A stretch of DNA of 64,000 nucleotides from Candidatus Poribacteria bacterium. Lineage in GTDB: Bacteria > Poribacteria > WGA-4E > WGA-3G. A program made the position numbers and the translations under genes. Each line of letters starts with the position of its first letter. The stretch's first letter is position 1. Of this stretch, positions 1 to 8,868 are shown piece after piece. The DNA lies in NCBI GenBank assembly GCA_022825825.1, contig JAJDWA010000018.1, positions 1-64,000 on the forward strand, read 5' to 3'. The notes under the pieces were generated by a model, which saw only the letters and a list, made by a program, of their open reading frames with translations, did not search any database and was not told the DNA's origin.

Positions 1-443
1 TTTTTTTGTAGAATAACTATTCTTTTTTTACATTATACAAGAGGTGTTTCTATTTTACAGCACTTTTCTTATATGTTTGAAAAACACGCTTATATTTTCT
101 TAAATTGACACCTATGGTGCGGTTAGGAAACCGCACCTACCAGGGGAGTGTTCACATATTTTATATTGGACTACATCATAAATACTAACGTTCGTGATGA
201 AAATCGCAAGAAAAACCGAAAACTAAATAACCCTGATTCAATCCATAAGTCATGGCAGCCCTACGCAATGCGGTGATAAGTTTGTTACGAACTTCAGGAT
301 ATACCGAAATAGCTTATGGACTTCGTTATTTTACCGCAATCCAAAACAAGCACTTAAACTTATCGGAATAAATATCAACAATTGAATGCCTCTGAAGACA
401 AACCTAAATTCAGTTGACCAGCCCTACTTAACGTGCTATCATG
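1..443. other. Intergenic region with one palindromic repeat
   Basis: No credible gene was found in this AT-rich stretch. It contains one copy of the window-wide palindrome at 116-141 (arms GGTGCGGTT and AACCGCACC). The flank of that copy resembles the flank of the copy near 57040 (a CCCTGGTAGG box after a TG-rich stretch). The left edge of the window may cut an upstream feature. Confidence 0.6.
116..141. repeat. Short palindromic intergenic repeat (GGTGCGGTT type)
   Basis: A 9-bp stem (GGTGCGGTT/AACCGCACC) with a 4-nt loop is followed by TACC. The same core recurs at about 5197-5229, 9955-10012, 46671-46701 and 57047-57070. A GGTTCGGTT variant recurs at 2951-3027, 8715-8742 and 57081-57107. 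All copies are intergenic. Confidence 0.8.
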
Positions 444-1634
444 TCAATGCCGGGGGAAAAAGGTATCAATTCCAGCCTCAACATCTTCAATCGGATGTCC
501 ATATTGCCTTTGATATTTTTCGTTAGCGGCGCGTTCGGTTTCAGTGAGTTCGGTCAGCGGGAAAAGGAGCGTTTCGCGGCTGCGTTTGCCAGATTCGCTC
601 ATTGCGATATTCATTTCCTGGTCTTGTCTTGCACGCGCTGCCCCGTATTCAGGTTCCGTGTCATTAAGTACTGCTGTGGCAATGCTGAGCAGTTCATCTG
701 CAACAGCAATCTGTCTTTCAGGAAGCGGATAGTGTTTGAGCGGGTTTTCCCAAGTTACCGTTTGATCTGGGAGTTCCAGTTCAATCTTTTCTATGACATC
801 GACACCGTTCACGTCAATCGTGGAACGTTTGGCCCGGTGAGCGATACCTTTTGCGCCAGATTGCAGGTCGGATTCAGGGGTTACGTAGATGTCTTCTCCT
901 ACAATGGTGCCTTTGCTACCGTCGATTTGGGAGATACCCGTTTGTCCACGACCAAGGGAGCGCGCATGGATCACATTAGAATATATCATTATCGCAGTTG
1001 CATTGTTGTCAAATTCAATAAAGCCCAGACTCCATCTTTCATTGGTATGGTTCCGTTTCATCTGGTCAATAATGGGAATCACAGGAGTTGATTGTGTTAT
1101 ACCGAGTGCCGATTTCGGTTCACCGCCAGCGCGTAGCCGGAGCATACTCATGCCGTGGTAGCCGCCTTCATGGAAAATTCGGTAAATTCGAGCGACATCA
1201 CCTATGACCCCCGCTTCAATAACCTTTGATAGAAATCGTTCCCGCGGGGCACGATAGTAATTTTCTGCAATTTCAAGTTTTACATTGTTCGCTTTGGCGC
1301 GCTCAATTATCATATCAGATGTTGGGAGTGTCATCGCAATAGGGGTTTCACAAAGGATATGTACACCTGCATCGGCCATAAAACATGCGATCGCGTGGTG
1401 TGCTACTCCGGGCACGGTAATGTCTACGACGTCAAGTTCTTCATGCTCAACAAGATCACGCACGTTCGTGTAAGGGTTCGCTCCGTATTTTTGGGCGGCG
1501 CGCGTTGCTGCTTCTTCGTCTATATCGCAAATCGCGACGAGATTGTATACATCCTTGAGTTTTGCAATAACGGAGAGATGTGATCCAGCACCTCGTCGAC
1601 CAGCACCAACTAAAGCGATATTGAGTTTGGACAT
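444..1634 (-). CDS. Gfo/Idh/MocA family oxidoreductase
   Basis: This 396-residue protein has an N-terminal Rossmann nucleotide-binding motif (GAGRRG, residues 10-15) and the overall layout of the Gfo/Idh/MocA family, which mostly performs NAD(P)-dependent redox chemistry on sugars, inositols or related polyols. The family's usual E-K-P motif reads E96-T97-P98, so the catalytic lysine position appears substituted. The true activity is therefore uncertain. The ATG at 1634 has a good AAGGAG ribosome site 7 nt upstream. The gene stands alone on the minus strand. A long ORF on the opposite strand is a shadow. A second, EKP-containing family member lies at 62725-63792. Confidence 0.88.
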   Translation of the reverse strand: MSKLNIALVGAGRRGAGSHLSVIAKLKDVYNLVAICDIDEEAATRAAQKYGANPYTNVRDLVEHEELDVVDITVPGVAHHAIACFMADAGVHILCETPIAMTLPTSDMIIERAKANNVKLEIAENYYRAPRERFLSKVIEAGVIGDVARIYRIFHEGGYHGMSMLRLRAGGEPKSALGITQSTPVIPIIDQMKRNHTNERWSLGFIEFDNNATAIMIYSNVIHARSLGRGQTGISQIDGSKGTIVGEDIYVTPESDLQSGAKGIAHRAKRSTIDVNGVDVIEKIELELPDQTVTWENPLKHYPLPERQIAVADELLSIATAVLNDTEPEYGAARARQDQEMNIAMSESGKRSRETLLFPLTELTETERAANEKYQRQYGHPIEDVEAGIDTFFPRH

Positions 1635-2014
1635 TGAAAGACTCCTTATTTTAGAGATTTCATTCTTGATCAGTTATGTATTTGATGTTGTTGCTTGTAC
1701 CAAAATAACACTTTTGTGAAAATGCGTCAATGAAAATACTCTTGATTTAACGTGAGTTTGATAATTAGGTTGAATATAGATGTCCGTTAGGTTTCGCTAT
1801 CGCTCTACCCAAGAACCTACGAACTTTTGATTAAGTCAATTAGTGCTTTATCAAGTGCTAATTGATCGGTCTTGAAAGGAGTCGGGAATCGGAGTTCCCT
1901 CCTACCACAAGCAGTCTATTGGTAAGAGCGATCTCCGAATCGCGACCTACAGTAATATGTTGACACAGCATTAGTTTTCAGACGTTGTAATATACCTCGA
2001 TTCTCAAATACACT
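1635..2014. other. Intergenic region with two palindromic boxes
   Basis: No gene was recognised. Two related palindromic boxes lie at about 1881-1905 (GGGAA-TCGGAG-TTCCC followed by TCCTAC) and 1926-1950 (GCGAT-CTCCGA-ATCGC followed by GACCTAC). They look like members of a second dispersed repeat family sharing a CCTAC/ACCTAC tail with the GGTGCGGTT family. Confidence 0.5.
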
Positions 2015-2785
2015 ATGATGTTTGCACTTATCCTTAAAGACCTTCGTTTGTATACCAATTCGCGTAAATACCGAATAATTCAGTTTATCATTTTGGCTGC
2101 TCTTATCCTTCTGCTTTTTGGTGCTACAGTAGAATTCTATGCTCAAGGAATAAATAAGCAACAGGTAGGAAGAGCAATTGATGTCGGGAAACATACATAT
2201 ACACTTTTCATCATCTGCATTTTTATTGCACAATTTCTTGTACCAAGACATGCTGTGGAATCTGTGCAAATGGAACATCGGAGGCCTTTTTTAGAAGATC
2301 GTTTGCAATGGTCCCGTGGAAACAGTGCGCTATTAGCACTAACACCGATACCGAGCTGGCAGATCTTAGGTGGCAAGTTAGCTGCGATAGTAATTTGGGC
2401 ATTATGGGGTATATGGTTCACAATTCCGTTGTTTGCTCTTTCAAGTTATATTGGTGGATTAGAGGCATCACAATTGATAAAATGTGGGATGGTGATATTG
2501 GTGAGTTGTTCTTTTTTCGCTCTGATTGGAATCGGTTTTGCATTATGGAATTCTGCCACCCGTGCCAAAGGCATCAGTTATGGTTTTATCCTTGCTATTA
2601 CTTTCCTGCCTCTGTTACCGATTAGTCCCTTTACCGACATTCCGATGTTAAGTGTTGTCAGCCCACTTTACGCCTTACTGTCAATCATTCGTTCAGATCC
2701 AACTCAGCTATGGATTTGGAGCGTCTGCCTATTTTGTGTACTGTGTCTTGTGATTTTCCCGGTATTGTGCAAACGGATGCCCTAA
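2015..2785 (+). CDS. ABC-2/CcmB-like integral membrane protein
   Basis: This 256-residue polytopic membrane protein has about six hydrophobic segments. The N-terminus (LILKDLRLY at about residues 5-13) resembles the cytoplasmic start of ABC-2 type permeases and of the haem exporter subunit CcmB. No ATPase partner is adjacent, so if it is a transporter permease its ATP-binding subunit must be elsewhere or lost. Two ATGs (2015 and 2018) are possible and neither has a clear Shine-Dalgarno sequence. Family assignment rests on topology and the N-terminal motif only. Confidence 0.6.
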   Translation: MMFALILKDLRLYTNSRKYRIIQFIILAALILLLFGATVEFYAQGINKQQVGRAIDVGKHTYTLFIICIFIAQFLVPRHAVESVQMEHRRPFLEDRLQWSRGNSALLALTPIPSWQILGGKLAAIVIWALWGIWFTIPLFALSSYIGGLEASQLIKCGMVILVSCSFFALIGIGFALWNSATRAKGISYGFILAITFLPLLPISPFTDIPMLSVVSPLYALLSIIRSDPTQLWIWSVCLFCVLCLVIFPVLCKRMP

Positions 2786-2913
2786 AGACATAGAAATGGC
2801 AGCGCTTACATGAATTATCCTAATTGCACCGCTTTATTTCAGAGTGGCAGCATGTTTATAGTAAATAAATTCAACGCCTGCTTTCCAGAAATTCGCTTAA
2901 TAAAATTCGATTG

Positions 2914-3094
2914 ATATAGTAACGTGATCTCGGGGTAAGCAATTTTGAAAACGGTAGGTTCAGTTTCCCAACCAATTCAGAATACCAAACGCGTATTCTG
3001 AATTGGTTGGGAAACTGAACCTACCGTGGTTATGAGAGTCTAATTCAAAGCATTAAGAATTTTATATCTTTTATCCCGAGATCACGTTATATTA
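2914..3094. repeat. Nested inverted-repeat (MITE-like) element
   Basis: Outer arms TAACGTGATCTCGGG (2920-2934) and its exact complement (3075-3089) enclose a second, perfect 34-bp inverted repeat (2951-2984 and 2994-3027) with a 9-nt loop. The inner hairpin begins with ACGGTAGGTTC, the variant core found elsewhere in the window. The element fills most of the 352-nt gap between two genes and contains no ORF. It looks like a non-autonomous mobile element or a mobile hairpin. Confidence 0.75.
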
Positions 3095-3137
3095 CATTTA
3101 TTAATGTTTTGCCTTCAAGTTACCAATCTATCTTCTT

Positions 3138-5114
3138 ATGACAAATAGACCGATAAAACATTCGTCAACTCCTCAAGAAACGGCACAGTCTGAGCGTCCA
3201 GGCGTGACCTTTCGAGCTATCTTCATAGGCATCATACTAATCCCTCCTAATACCTATTTCATCATGGCGAATCATCTCCGTTTTTGGAGCACGCTGCCTA
3301 CGACGATGTCTTTGATTTACAACGTCGTAGTAACTTTGGCAGTGTTGACATGTCTGAATTTCTTACTCTATAAGTTTTTGCCGCGTTTTGCACTTCGGCA
3401 GGGCGAACTGCTTACAATCTACGTTATCCTCTCACTTTCGTCAGCAATTGCAGGGCACGACATGATGCAGACTGTTGTCCCTGTGATTCCGAACGGATTT
3501 TGGTTCGCAACCCCAGAAAACGAATGGCAACAACTCTTTTGGCGATATTTACCCAGTTGGATGACATTAAGCGATTTATCCGTTTTACAAGATTTCTACG
3601 ATGGAGGGACAACCTTTTATTCCAAAAGATATCTGGCTGCATGGTGGGAACCGATTTTATGGTGGACTGTGTTTCTGTCAGTGATAATCTGGATAATGAT
3701 ATGTATTGATCTACTTTTGCGAAAACAGTGGATAGAGCGGGAAAGGTTGACCTATCCGATTGTTCGTCTACCGACAGAAATGACTCACTCGGATGGAAGA
3801 CTTTTTAAGAATAAAATGCTGTGGATTGGCTTTGCGATTGCCGGTGGAATTGACCTGATTAACGGTATCCACGCCTTCTTTCCCGCTTTTCCAGAGATTC
3901 CAGTGCGCACGGCAAATCTTGGAACCTACTTCACAGAAAAACCGTGGGATGCTATAGGTTGGACACCTGTTTATATTCTTTCATTCGGCGTAGGGCTTGC
4001 ATTTTTAATGCCGTTAGAGATGTCATTTTCACTCTGGTTTTTCTACCTATTTTGGAAAGGGGAACGTATCTTGGGTAGAGCAATGGGGCTACAAGTTTTG
4101 CCTGGATTTCCTTATGACGGACCGCAAGGGGTCGGTGCGTATCTTGCTATTGCCTGCTTTGCACTTTATGGGGGACGCAAACACTTCTTTGCTGTTTTCA
4201 AAAAGCTGATAGGAACATATAAAATGAATCGTAATGTGATATCTTCACAGGGGCATCTCACGTCTGAGATGCGAGATTCAACAAATTATCGGTGGCCAAT
4301 AGCCGGGTTGGTGGCAGGAGGCCTTTTTCTTTTCATTTTTTCAGGTTATGGCGGGATGGCTGTTTGGATGGTTGCGTTGTATTTCCTTATCTATTACCTT
4401 CTTGCCTTAGGCATTACGCGAGTTAGGGCTGAAGTCGGTCCGCCTACTCACGAAATGTTTGTCGCCAATCCACGGCAGTTTATCTTAGATGCGATCGGTT
4501 CACGCAAGATTCCGCCACAGAGTTTAACAATGATGTCGCTCTATTACGCTTTTAATCGTGGGTATCGTGCACACCCGATGCCCCATACATTAGAAGGATT
4601 TAAACTTGTTGAAGTGGCAAATATGAAGGCGGGAAGAATGGTTATAGCAATGATGTGCGCTGTCTTTTTCGGTATCCTTGCTTCGTTCTGGACATATCTG
4701 GTTGTGTCCTACGATATAGGTGCAAATCCGGGTTTGGGGAACGGTGGCTATAACAGGCTACGCACTTGGCTTTATTATCCGAGTGAAACGAATATCCCTG
4801 CCGTTGCATTCATGGGTGTTGGATTTCTATTTACAGGGTTGCTGTGGTGGCTCCGCACCCGTTTTCCGATGTTTCCTTTCCATCCAACCGGTTATGCTGT
4901 AGCAAGTAGCATGTGGACATTTGGTTGGCTCTGGTTTTCTGTATTCATCAGTTGGGCTGCCAAAAACCTTATCTTACGGTTTGGTGGCATCCGTCTTTAT
5001 CATCGGGTGTTACCCCTGTTTTTAGGACTAATTTTAGGTGAATTTATTGTTGGTGGGGCATGGGTGTTGATTCGGCTTATCTGGGGTGTGTCTGTTTATT
5101 CGTTTTACCGTTAG
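3138..5114 (+). CDS. DUF6785/OPT-like polytopic membrane protein
   Basis: The protein has 658 residues and roughly 14 hydrophobic segments, with a short polar N-terminus. The pattern (a hydrophobic start near residue 28, WIERERLTYPIVRLP near residue 195, and long hydrophobic blocks to the C-terminus) matches the large DUF6785/DUF6784 membrane proteins common in Poribacteria and Planctomycetes, which are distantly reminiscent of OPT oligopeptide transporters. The substrate is unknown. It is flanked on both sides by nested inverted-repeat elements and faces the convergent sulfatase gene downstream. The start ATG follows a poor ribosome site. Confidence 0.75.
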   Translation: MTNRPIKHSSTPQETAQSERPGVTFRAIFIGIILIPPNTYFIMANHLRFWSTLPTTMSLIYNVVVTLAVLTCLNFLLYKFLPRFALRQGELLTIYVILSLSSAIAGHDMMQTVVPVIPNGFWFATPENEWQQLFWRYLPSWMTLSDLSVLQDFYDGGTTFYSKRYLAAWWEPILWWTVFLSVIIWIMICIDLLLRKQWIERERLTYPIVRLPTEMTHSDGRLFKNKMLWIGFAIAGGIDLINGIHAFFPAFPEIPVRTANLGTYFTEKPWDAIGWTPVYILSFGVGLAFLMPLEMSFSLWFFYLFWKGERILGRAMGLQVLPGFPYDGPQGVGAYLAIACFALYGGRKHFFAVFKKLIGTYKMNRNVISSQGHLTSEMRDSTNYRWPIAGLVAGGLFLFIFSGYGGMAVWMVALYFLIYYLLALGITRVRAEVGPPTHEMFVANPRQFILDAIGSRKIPPQSLTMMSLYYAFNRGYRAHPMPHTLEGFKLVEVANMKAGRMVIAMMCAVFFGILASFWTYLVVSYDIGANPGLGNGGYNRLRTWLYYPSETNIPAVAFMGVGFLFTGLLWWLRTRFPMFPFHPTGYAVASSMWTFGWLWFSVFISWAAKNLILRFGGIRLYHRVLPLFLGLILGEFIVGGAWVLIRLIWGVSVYSFYR

Positions 5115-5141
5115 AAATTTCGATTGGATCTTTTGCTTGTA

Positions 5142-5288
5142 GGCGCGCTTTGATGAAGATTAAAAAATAAATTAGGTAATTCGGACTTGAAACCCAAACC
5201 CGGTAGGTGCGGTTTCCTAACCGCACCGGATTTCTACAAGAAATTGAAAATTACCTGATTAAATTCTTAATCTTCATGTAAGCGCGCC
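5142..5288. repeat. MITE-like element with 40-bp terminal inverted repeats
   Basis: The left arm at 5142-5181 begins GGCGCGCTTTGATGAAGATT. Its imperfect complement is at 5249-5288, with about 34 of 40 positions matching by eye. The centre (about 5197-5229) is the GGTAGGTGCGG palindrome. The 147-bp element has no ORF and sits between convergent genes. Confidence 0.8.
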
Positions 5289-5337
5289 GTTAATAGTGTC
5301 CAAGTAATAATGGATTTTCAAAATCTTGCACTCACAT

Positions 5338-6714
5338 TTATAGAAGTTTGTTCTCCCACCATGCAACGTAATCGGCATCACTTATATCCGGTGAAAGACC
5401 TCTTTTTTCCATACTATTTCTAAAGCTTTCCGCCATATTTTCATCCCAATAGGTAGTAACTTCATCGGATTCAGGTGTTTCCCCCATATCTCCTGTTGTT
5501 TCAATCCACGCGTCCAATTTCGCGCTCAGGTCATTTCGCACCGTATCATACCTTTTATTATCAGCAAGGTTGTTTACTTCATGTGGGTCTGTCTGTAAAT
5601 CATATAGTTCTTCGGAGGGGCGTGTCTGTCGCAGGAAATGCTGTTGGGCTTGGGACAATTCGCCTTTTTCAGCTAAGATACGGATCAATGTCCAGAGAGG
5701 ATATTGCAGTTTCTTATAGCCATTAAATTGCATATAGGGTAATTCAGGATGATAGTTTCGGATGAGTTTGTAACGGTGAGTGCGAACACAGCGAATACGG
5801 TCATCAGTTCCATCACATCGGTCACGGGCTGCGAAGATAGCATCGCGTGATTTTGCATCTGATCCGAGGAAGATTTGTCCCTGAACATAACTTGGAATAT
5901 CAATTCCAGTGAGAGAAAGTGTCGTCGGTGTAAAATCAACACCACTAATCAGTTTATCACTGACAACCCCTGCTTCAACATTTTCGGGCCATCTCACAAT
6001 TAAGGGAATTTGAATTCCACCGTCATATAGAAATTGCTTACACCGAATATGGGCGCGTCCATGATCACTCATAAAAAAGACAATTGTATTTTCAGAAAGA
6101 CCCTCATCGTCCAAACGTTTAAGAATTTCGCCTACTTTCCGATCCAAAATCTGAATGCTTTCAAGGTAGAGTGCCCAATCCTTGCGGGTAAGCGGATGGT
6201 CCGGATAGTAGGGCGGTAATTCGACATCATCAGGATTGATTGGACGTTCGGGGTCCGGTTTAAATACACGATGCGTGTCGGGTATATTGATTTGGGCGTA
6301 AAAAGGTTGTCCCTCTGCCCGTTCAGACCAATCAATTCCATCGAAAGGCTGCTCACGTTGAAAGTTGAAATCTGTTTTACCACGACGATTATAAGGCGGT
6401 CCAGGGCTGTTGCAGGTGAAATATCCTGCCTCGCGGAAACAATCGGTGATGAGCTTCATATCATCTCGTAAAGGTTTTTCGCGATTGCTGCGATGATTAT
6501 GTGCATCAAAATGGGTTTGATATGTGCCCGTAATTAGCGCGGAACGACTCGGCGAACAGACTGGACAGGTAACAAAAGCGTTGGAAAAAAGAGTCCCCTC
6601 TTCTGCAATTCGATCGATATTCGGTGTTTGCACTGCAGGTGTGCCGTAACATCCCACATCTGGTGAAAGGTCTTCACCGTATATCCATAGAACATTTGGT
6701 TGCGTTGTTGCCAA
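5338..6714 (-). CDS. Type I sulfatase (family S1)
   Basis: This 458-residue sulfatase of the alkaline phosphatase superfamily carries the formylglycine motif C53-S-P-S-R57, preceded by metal-site acidic residues near residue 15. A second metal-site segment (MSDHGRA) lies in the middle. The Cys must be converted to formylglycine by a maturase not seen here. No signal peptide is evident, so a cytoplasmic location is likely. The start is a TTG at 6714, supported by AAAGGAG about 7 nt upstream. Such enzymes in sponge- or particle-associated bacteria usually desulfate polysaccharides, but the substrate cannot be read from sequence. The PhyH gene follows immediately upstream on the same strand. Confidence 0.92.
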   Translation of the reverse strand: MATTQPNVLWIYGEDLSPDVGCYGTPAVQTPNIDRIAEEGTLFSNAFVTCPVCSPSRSALITGTYQTHFDAHNHRSNREKPLRDDMKLITDCFREAGYFTCNSPGPPYNRRGKTDFNFQREQPFDGIDWSERAEGQPFYAQINIPDTHRVFKPDPERPINPDDVELPPYYPDHPLTRKDWALYLESIQILDRKVGEILKRLDDEGLSENTIVFFMSDHGRAHIRCKQFLYDGGIQIPLIVRWPENVEAGVVSDKLISGVDFTPTTLSLTGIDIPSYVQGQIFLGSDAKSRDAIFAARDRCDGTDDRIRCVRTHRYKLIRNYHPELPYMQFNGYKKLQYPLWTLIRILAEKGELSQAQQHFLRQTRPSEELYDLQTDPHEVNNLADNKRYDTVRNDLSAKLDAWIETTGDMGETPESDEVTTYWDENMAESFRNSMEKRGLSPDISDADYVAWWENKLL

Positions 6715-6740
6715 AACTATCTCCTTTCAATATCGAAAAA

Positions 6741-7598
6741 TTATTTTGTGCCATTCAGATTATCTACCACATAACGGCTGCGGAACAAAGTTTTACGCAA
6801 CGGTGGCATCTCTTCAAGCAGTTTCGGATGTGGTCTGTAAACTCTTGCATAACCGCTATCAACTGGACTATAAAGGTTAAAAACTGCTATCCTATCATTA
6901 TCGGTATTGGTCCACGGATTTGCGCTGTGCGTAAGTGCTTCAGTAAAAAAGAGAAGTGAGCCTGGCGGACATCCATAAGTACTCCAGATATCTGACTCTG
7001 GATTTTGAATTTCAGAGGGTGCTGTATAAACGGATTTATGACTACCTGTTACCAATAGTGTTCCCCCTTGTCCTTTTTTTACCTCATTCAACTCCCACAC
7101 AATGCGGGTATGTGGACTATATCCTTTGCCAGGGAAGGCATTATAATAGTGTACATCACCAGGGAAACGGAGCAAACCGTTACCGTTATGTGGCCCAAAT
7201 CCTCCCATCCCAGGGGTTCGATAGAAAAGATTTGTGCTTTCTACTGTAAAACCGTAGCATTCAGGGCTCGTCACCGCAGGGTGTGCTGTAAATTCATTGA
7301 GAAGTGAAACTACTAACGGATGGTCGATCAATTTCTGAAGGGGACCACCAAGTGTACTTCGTTCATGTTCCGGGATGGACTCAGGTTCATGGTGTAGTCT
7401 GTACCCGAAATCGCGCATTTCCTTTAATTCACTGCCTGTAAACACTTCTGGTATTAAAAACCAACCGTGTGTATCAAATGCATATCTCTGTTCAGGAGTC
7501 AATTCTGGGATAGCGATGCCGTCGGCGTTGTGTCTCGGCAATTCGCATGTTTCTACTGGCAAGGCTGCGTTAAGGATGTCTTTTCTTTGTTCTTCCAT
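6741..7598 (-). CDS. PhyH (phytanoyl-CoA dioxygenase) family protein
   Basis: This 285-residue protein is a member of the Fe(II)/2-oxoglutarate dioxygenase-like PhyH family. I chose the ATG at 7598: the upstream gene stops at 7615 and GAAGG lies 10 nt before this ATG, whereas the longer frame overlaps that gene. Putative iron ligands are His137 and His224, with Arg236 as the 2-oxoglutarate-binding candidate. The usual acidic residue two positions after the first His is Gly in an H-N-G sequence, so the facial triad is not canonical. The neighbour at 7615-8547 is a clear tandem paralogue, and a sulfatase follows downstream. The substrate is unknown. Confidence 0.82.
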   Translation of the reverse strand: MEEQRKDILNAALPVETCELPRHNADGIAIPELTPEQRYAFDTHGWFLIPEVFTGSELKEMRDFGYRLHHEPESIPEHERSTLGGPLQKLIDHPLVVSLLNEFTAHPAVTSPECYGFTVESTNLFYRTPGMGGFGPHNGNGLLRFPGDVHYYNAFPGKGYSPHTRIVWELNEVKKGQGGTLLVTGSHKSVYTAPSEIQNPESDIWSTYGCPPGSLLFFTEALTHSANPWTNTDNDRIAVFNLYSPVDSGYARVYRPHPKLLEEMPPLRKTLFRSRYVVDNLNGTK

Positions 7599-7614
7599 TT
7601 CATGTATACCTTCG

Positions 7615-8547
7615 TTAAATCTCCATAGGATATGCGGAAGTCCGATTGCCAAAATCACCGTTGACAACGTTACCGCCTGCGTACGTCTCACGAAATAGGG
7701 TTTGTCGTTTAGGCGGCATTGCTTCCGAAAGCTCAGGATGTGGCATCCAATTAGACCAACGGCTTGCTACGGTATTGTATAAATTGGAGATGGACACACG
7801 GTCAACATCTCCGGAATGAGAACTTGGATGTATATTCATCTGTGTAATTGATTCCGTAAGAAGGAAAAGTGACCCTGGTGGACATTCATAAGTATCCCAG
7901 AGCGGTGAATTTTGATCGTGGACTGCCTCTGGTACTGTATATGCTGCTTTATGGCTGCCTGTTATAAACCGAAAATTATTTGTCTTAACATTAACCTTTG
8001 ACAATTCCCAAATAGCGCGTGTTAACCCACTCCATCCACGTCCCGGAACACATCGGTAAATATGAGAATCACCAGGTAACCGAAACAAACCGTTCCCTTT
8101 TTTAAGCATAAACTCCGATTCAGCATCCCCCAGTCTGGCACCGAAAATCACATCGGTTTCTTCCAGTCGAAATCCGTAGCAATCCTCGCTGGCAGCAGGC
8201 GGATACGCCAAAAATTCGTTCAAAAATCCAACAAGTACCGGATGGTCAGCGAGTTTCTGTAATGGACCACCAAGGGCACAACGTTGAGGTTCAGGAATGC
8301 TGTCGGGATCAGTATTCAAACGTTCACAGAAGACTCGCATTTCACCGATCTCTGTATCAGATAACACATTCGGAATTAACAACCATCCTTTACGATCGAA
8401 GTCATACTTTTGTTTCTGCGAGGGGATAACAACAGGTAAACCGTCCGCATTGGTCTGTGTCAATTCTTCTGGTTCAACTTCAACAGCACTACCGAGATTT
8501 TTGTTAACAATAAAGGGTTTTCTCGTGGCGAGTTCTTTATAAGCCAT
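7615..8547 (-). CDS. PhyH-family paralogue, metal site probably lost
   Basis: This 310-residue protein is clearly similar along its whole length to the downstream gene. Both have GGPLQKL-DHP, CYGF, GNGL-R-PGD, a TGSHK motif, CPPGSL and MPP-R-TLFR. At the two positions where the paralogue has candidate iron-binding His residues this protein has Lys149 and Gln236, so it is unlikely to bind iron in the family's usual way. It may be a structural or regulatory partner of its paralogue. The ATG at 8547 has an AGGAGGAG ribosome site. The two genes are 16 nt apart and presumably co-transcribed with the sulfatase. Confidence 0.82.
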   Translation of the reverse strand: MAYKELATRKPFIVNKNLGSAVEVEPEELTQTNADGLPVVIPSQKQKYDFDRKGWLLIPNVLSDTEIGEMRVFCERLNTDPDSIPEPQRCALGGPLQKLADHPVLVGFLNEFLAYPPAASEDCYGFRLEETDVIFGARLGDAESEFMLKKGNGLFRLPGDSHIYRCVPGRGWSGLTRAIWELSKVNVKTNNFRFITGSHKAAYTVPEAVHDQNSPLWDTYECPPGSLFLLTESITQMNIHPSSHSGDVDRVSISNLYNTVASRWSNWMPHPELSEAMPPKRQTLFRETYAGGNVVNGDFGNRTSAYPMEI

Positions 8548-8626
8548 TAAATACTCCTCCTAACAACGTTTATATAAAAAAGTTTAACACGTAATCAAAA
8601 ATCTGTCAAATCTTAGAATTCAGAGA

Positions 8627-8768
8627 ATATAGTAGATTTTAGAATTACTTGGACATTCTGCCTTTGACGAGGTTAAGAAACTTCTAAACATGCTTGCCGT
8701 TGCCAGAATAAGCCCGGTTCGGTTAGGAAACCGAACCTACCGAGACGGATCGCGTTAATTCACTATAG
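8627..8768. repeat. MITE-like element with GGTTCGGTT palindrome
   Basis: The arms ATATAGTAGATT (8627-8638) and AATTCACTATAG (8757-8768) are imperfect inverted repeats. The palindrome at 8715-8742 (GGTTCGGTT-AGGA-AACCGAACC) lies inside. The inner flank, ATTACTTGGACATT, reads as TGTCCAAGTAAT on the other strand and recurs at about 5297, 16914 and 57111. The gap between the PhyH and AstE-like genes (8548-8868) holds little else. Confidence 0.55.
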
Positions 8769-8868
8769 TATATTGAAAAGCACAATTTTGGGCTTGATAC
8801 CTACGGCAAATTCTGTTATATTAAAAAGCAAGCAATTTATCGGACCAAAAAAACTAATACTCAGCCTA

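Noticed and set aside
441..1091. Long plus-strand ORF opposite the Gfo/Idh gene
   Set aside because: It is antisense to a well-supported gene, has no ribosome site and no recognisable family features.
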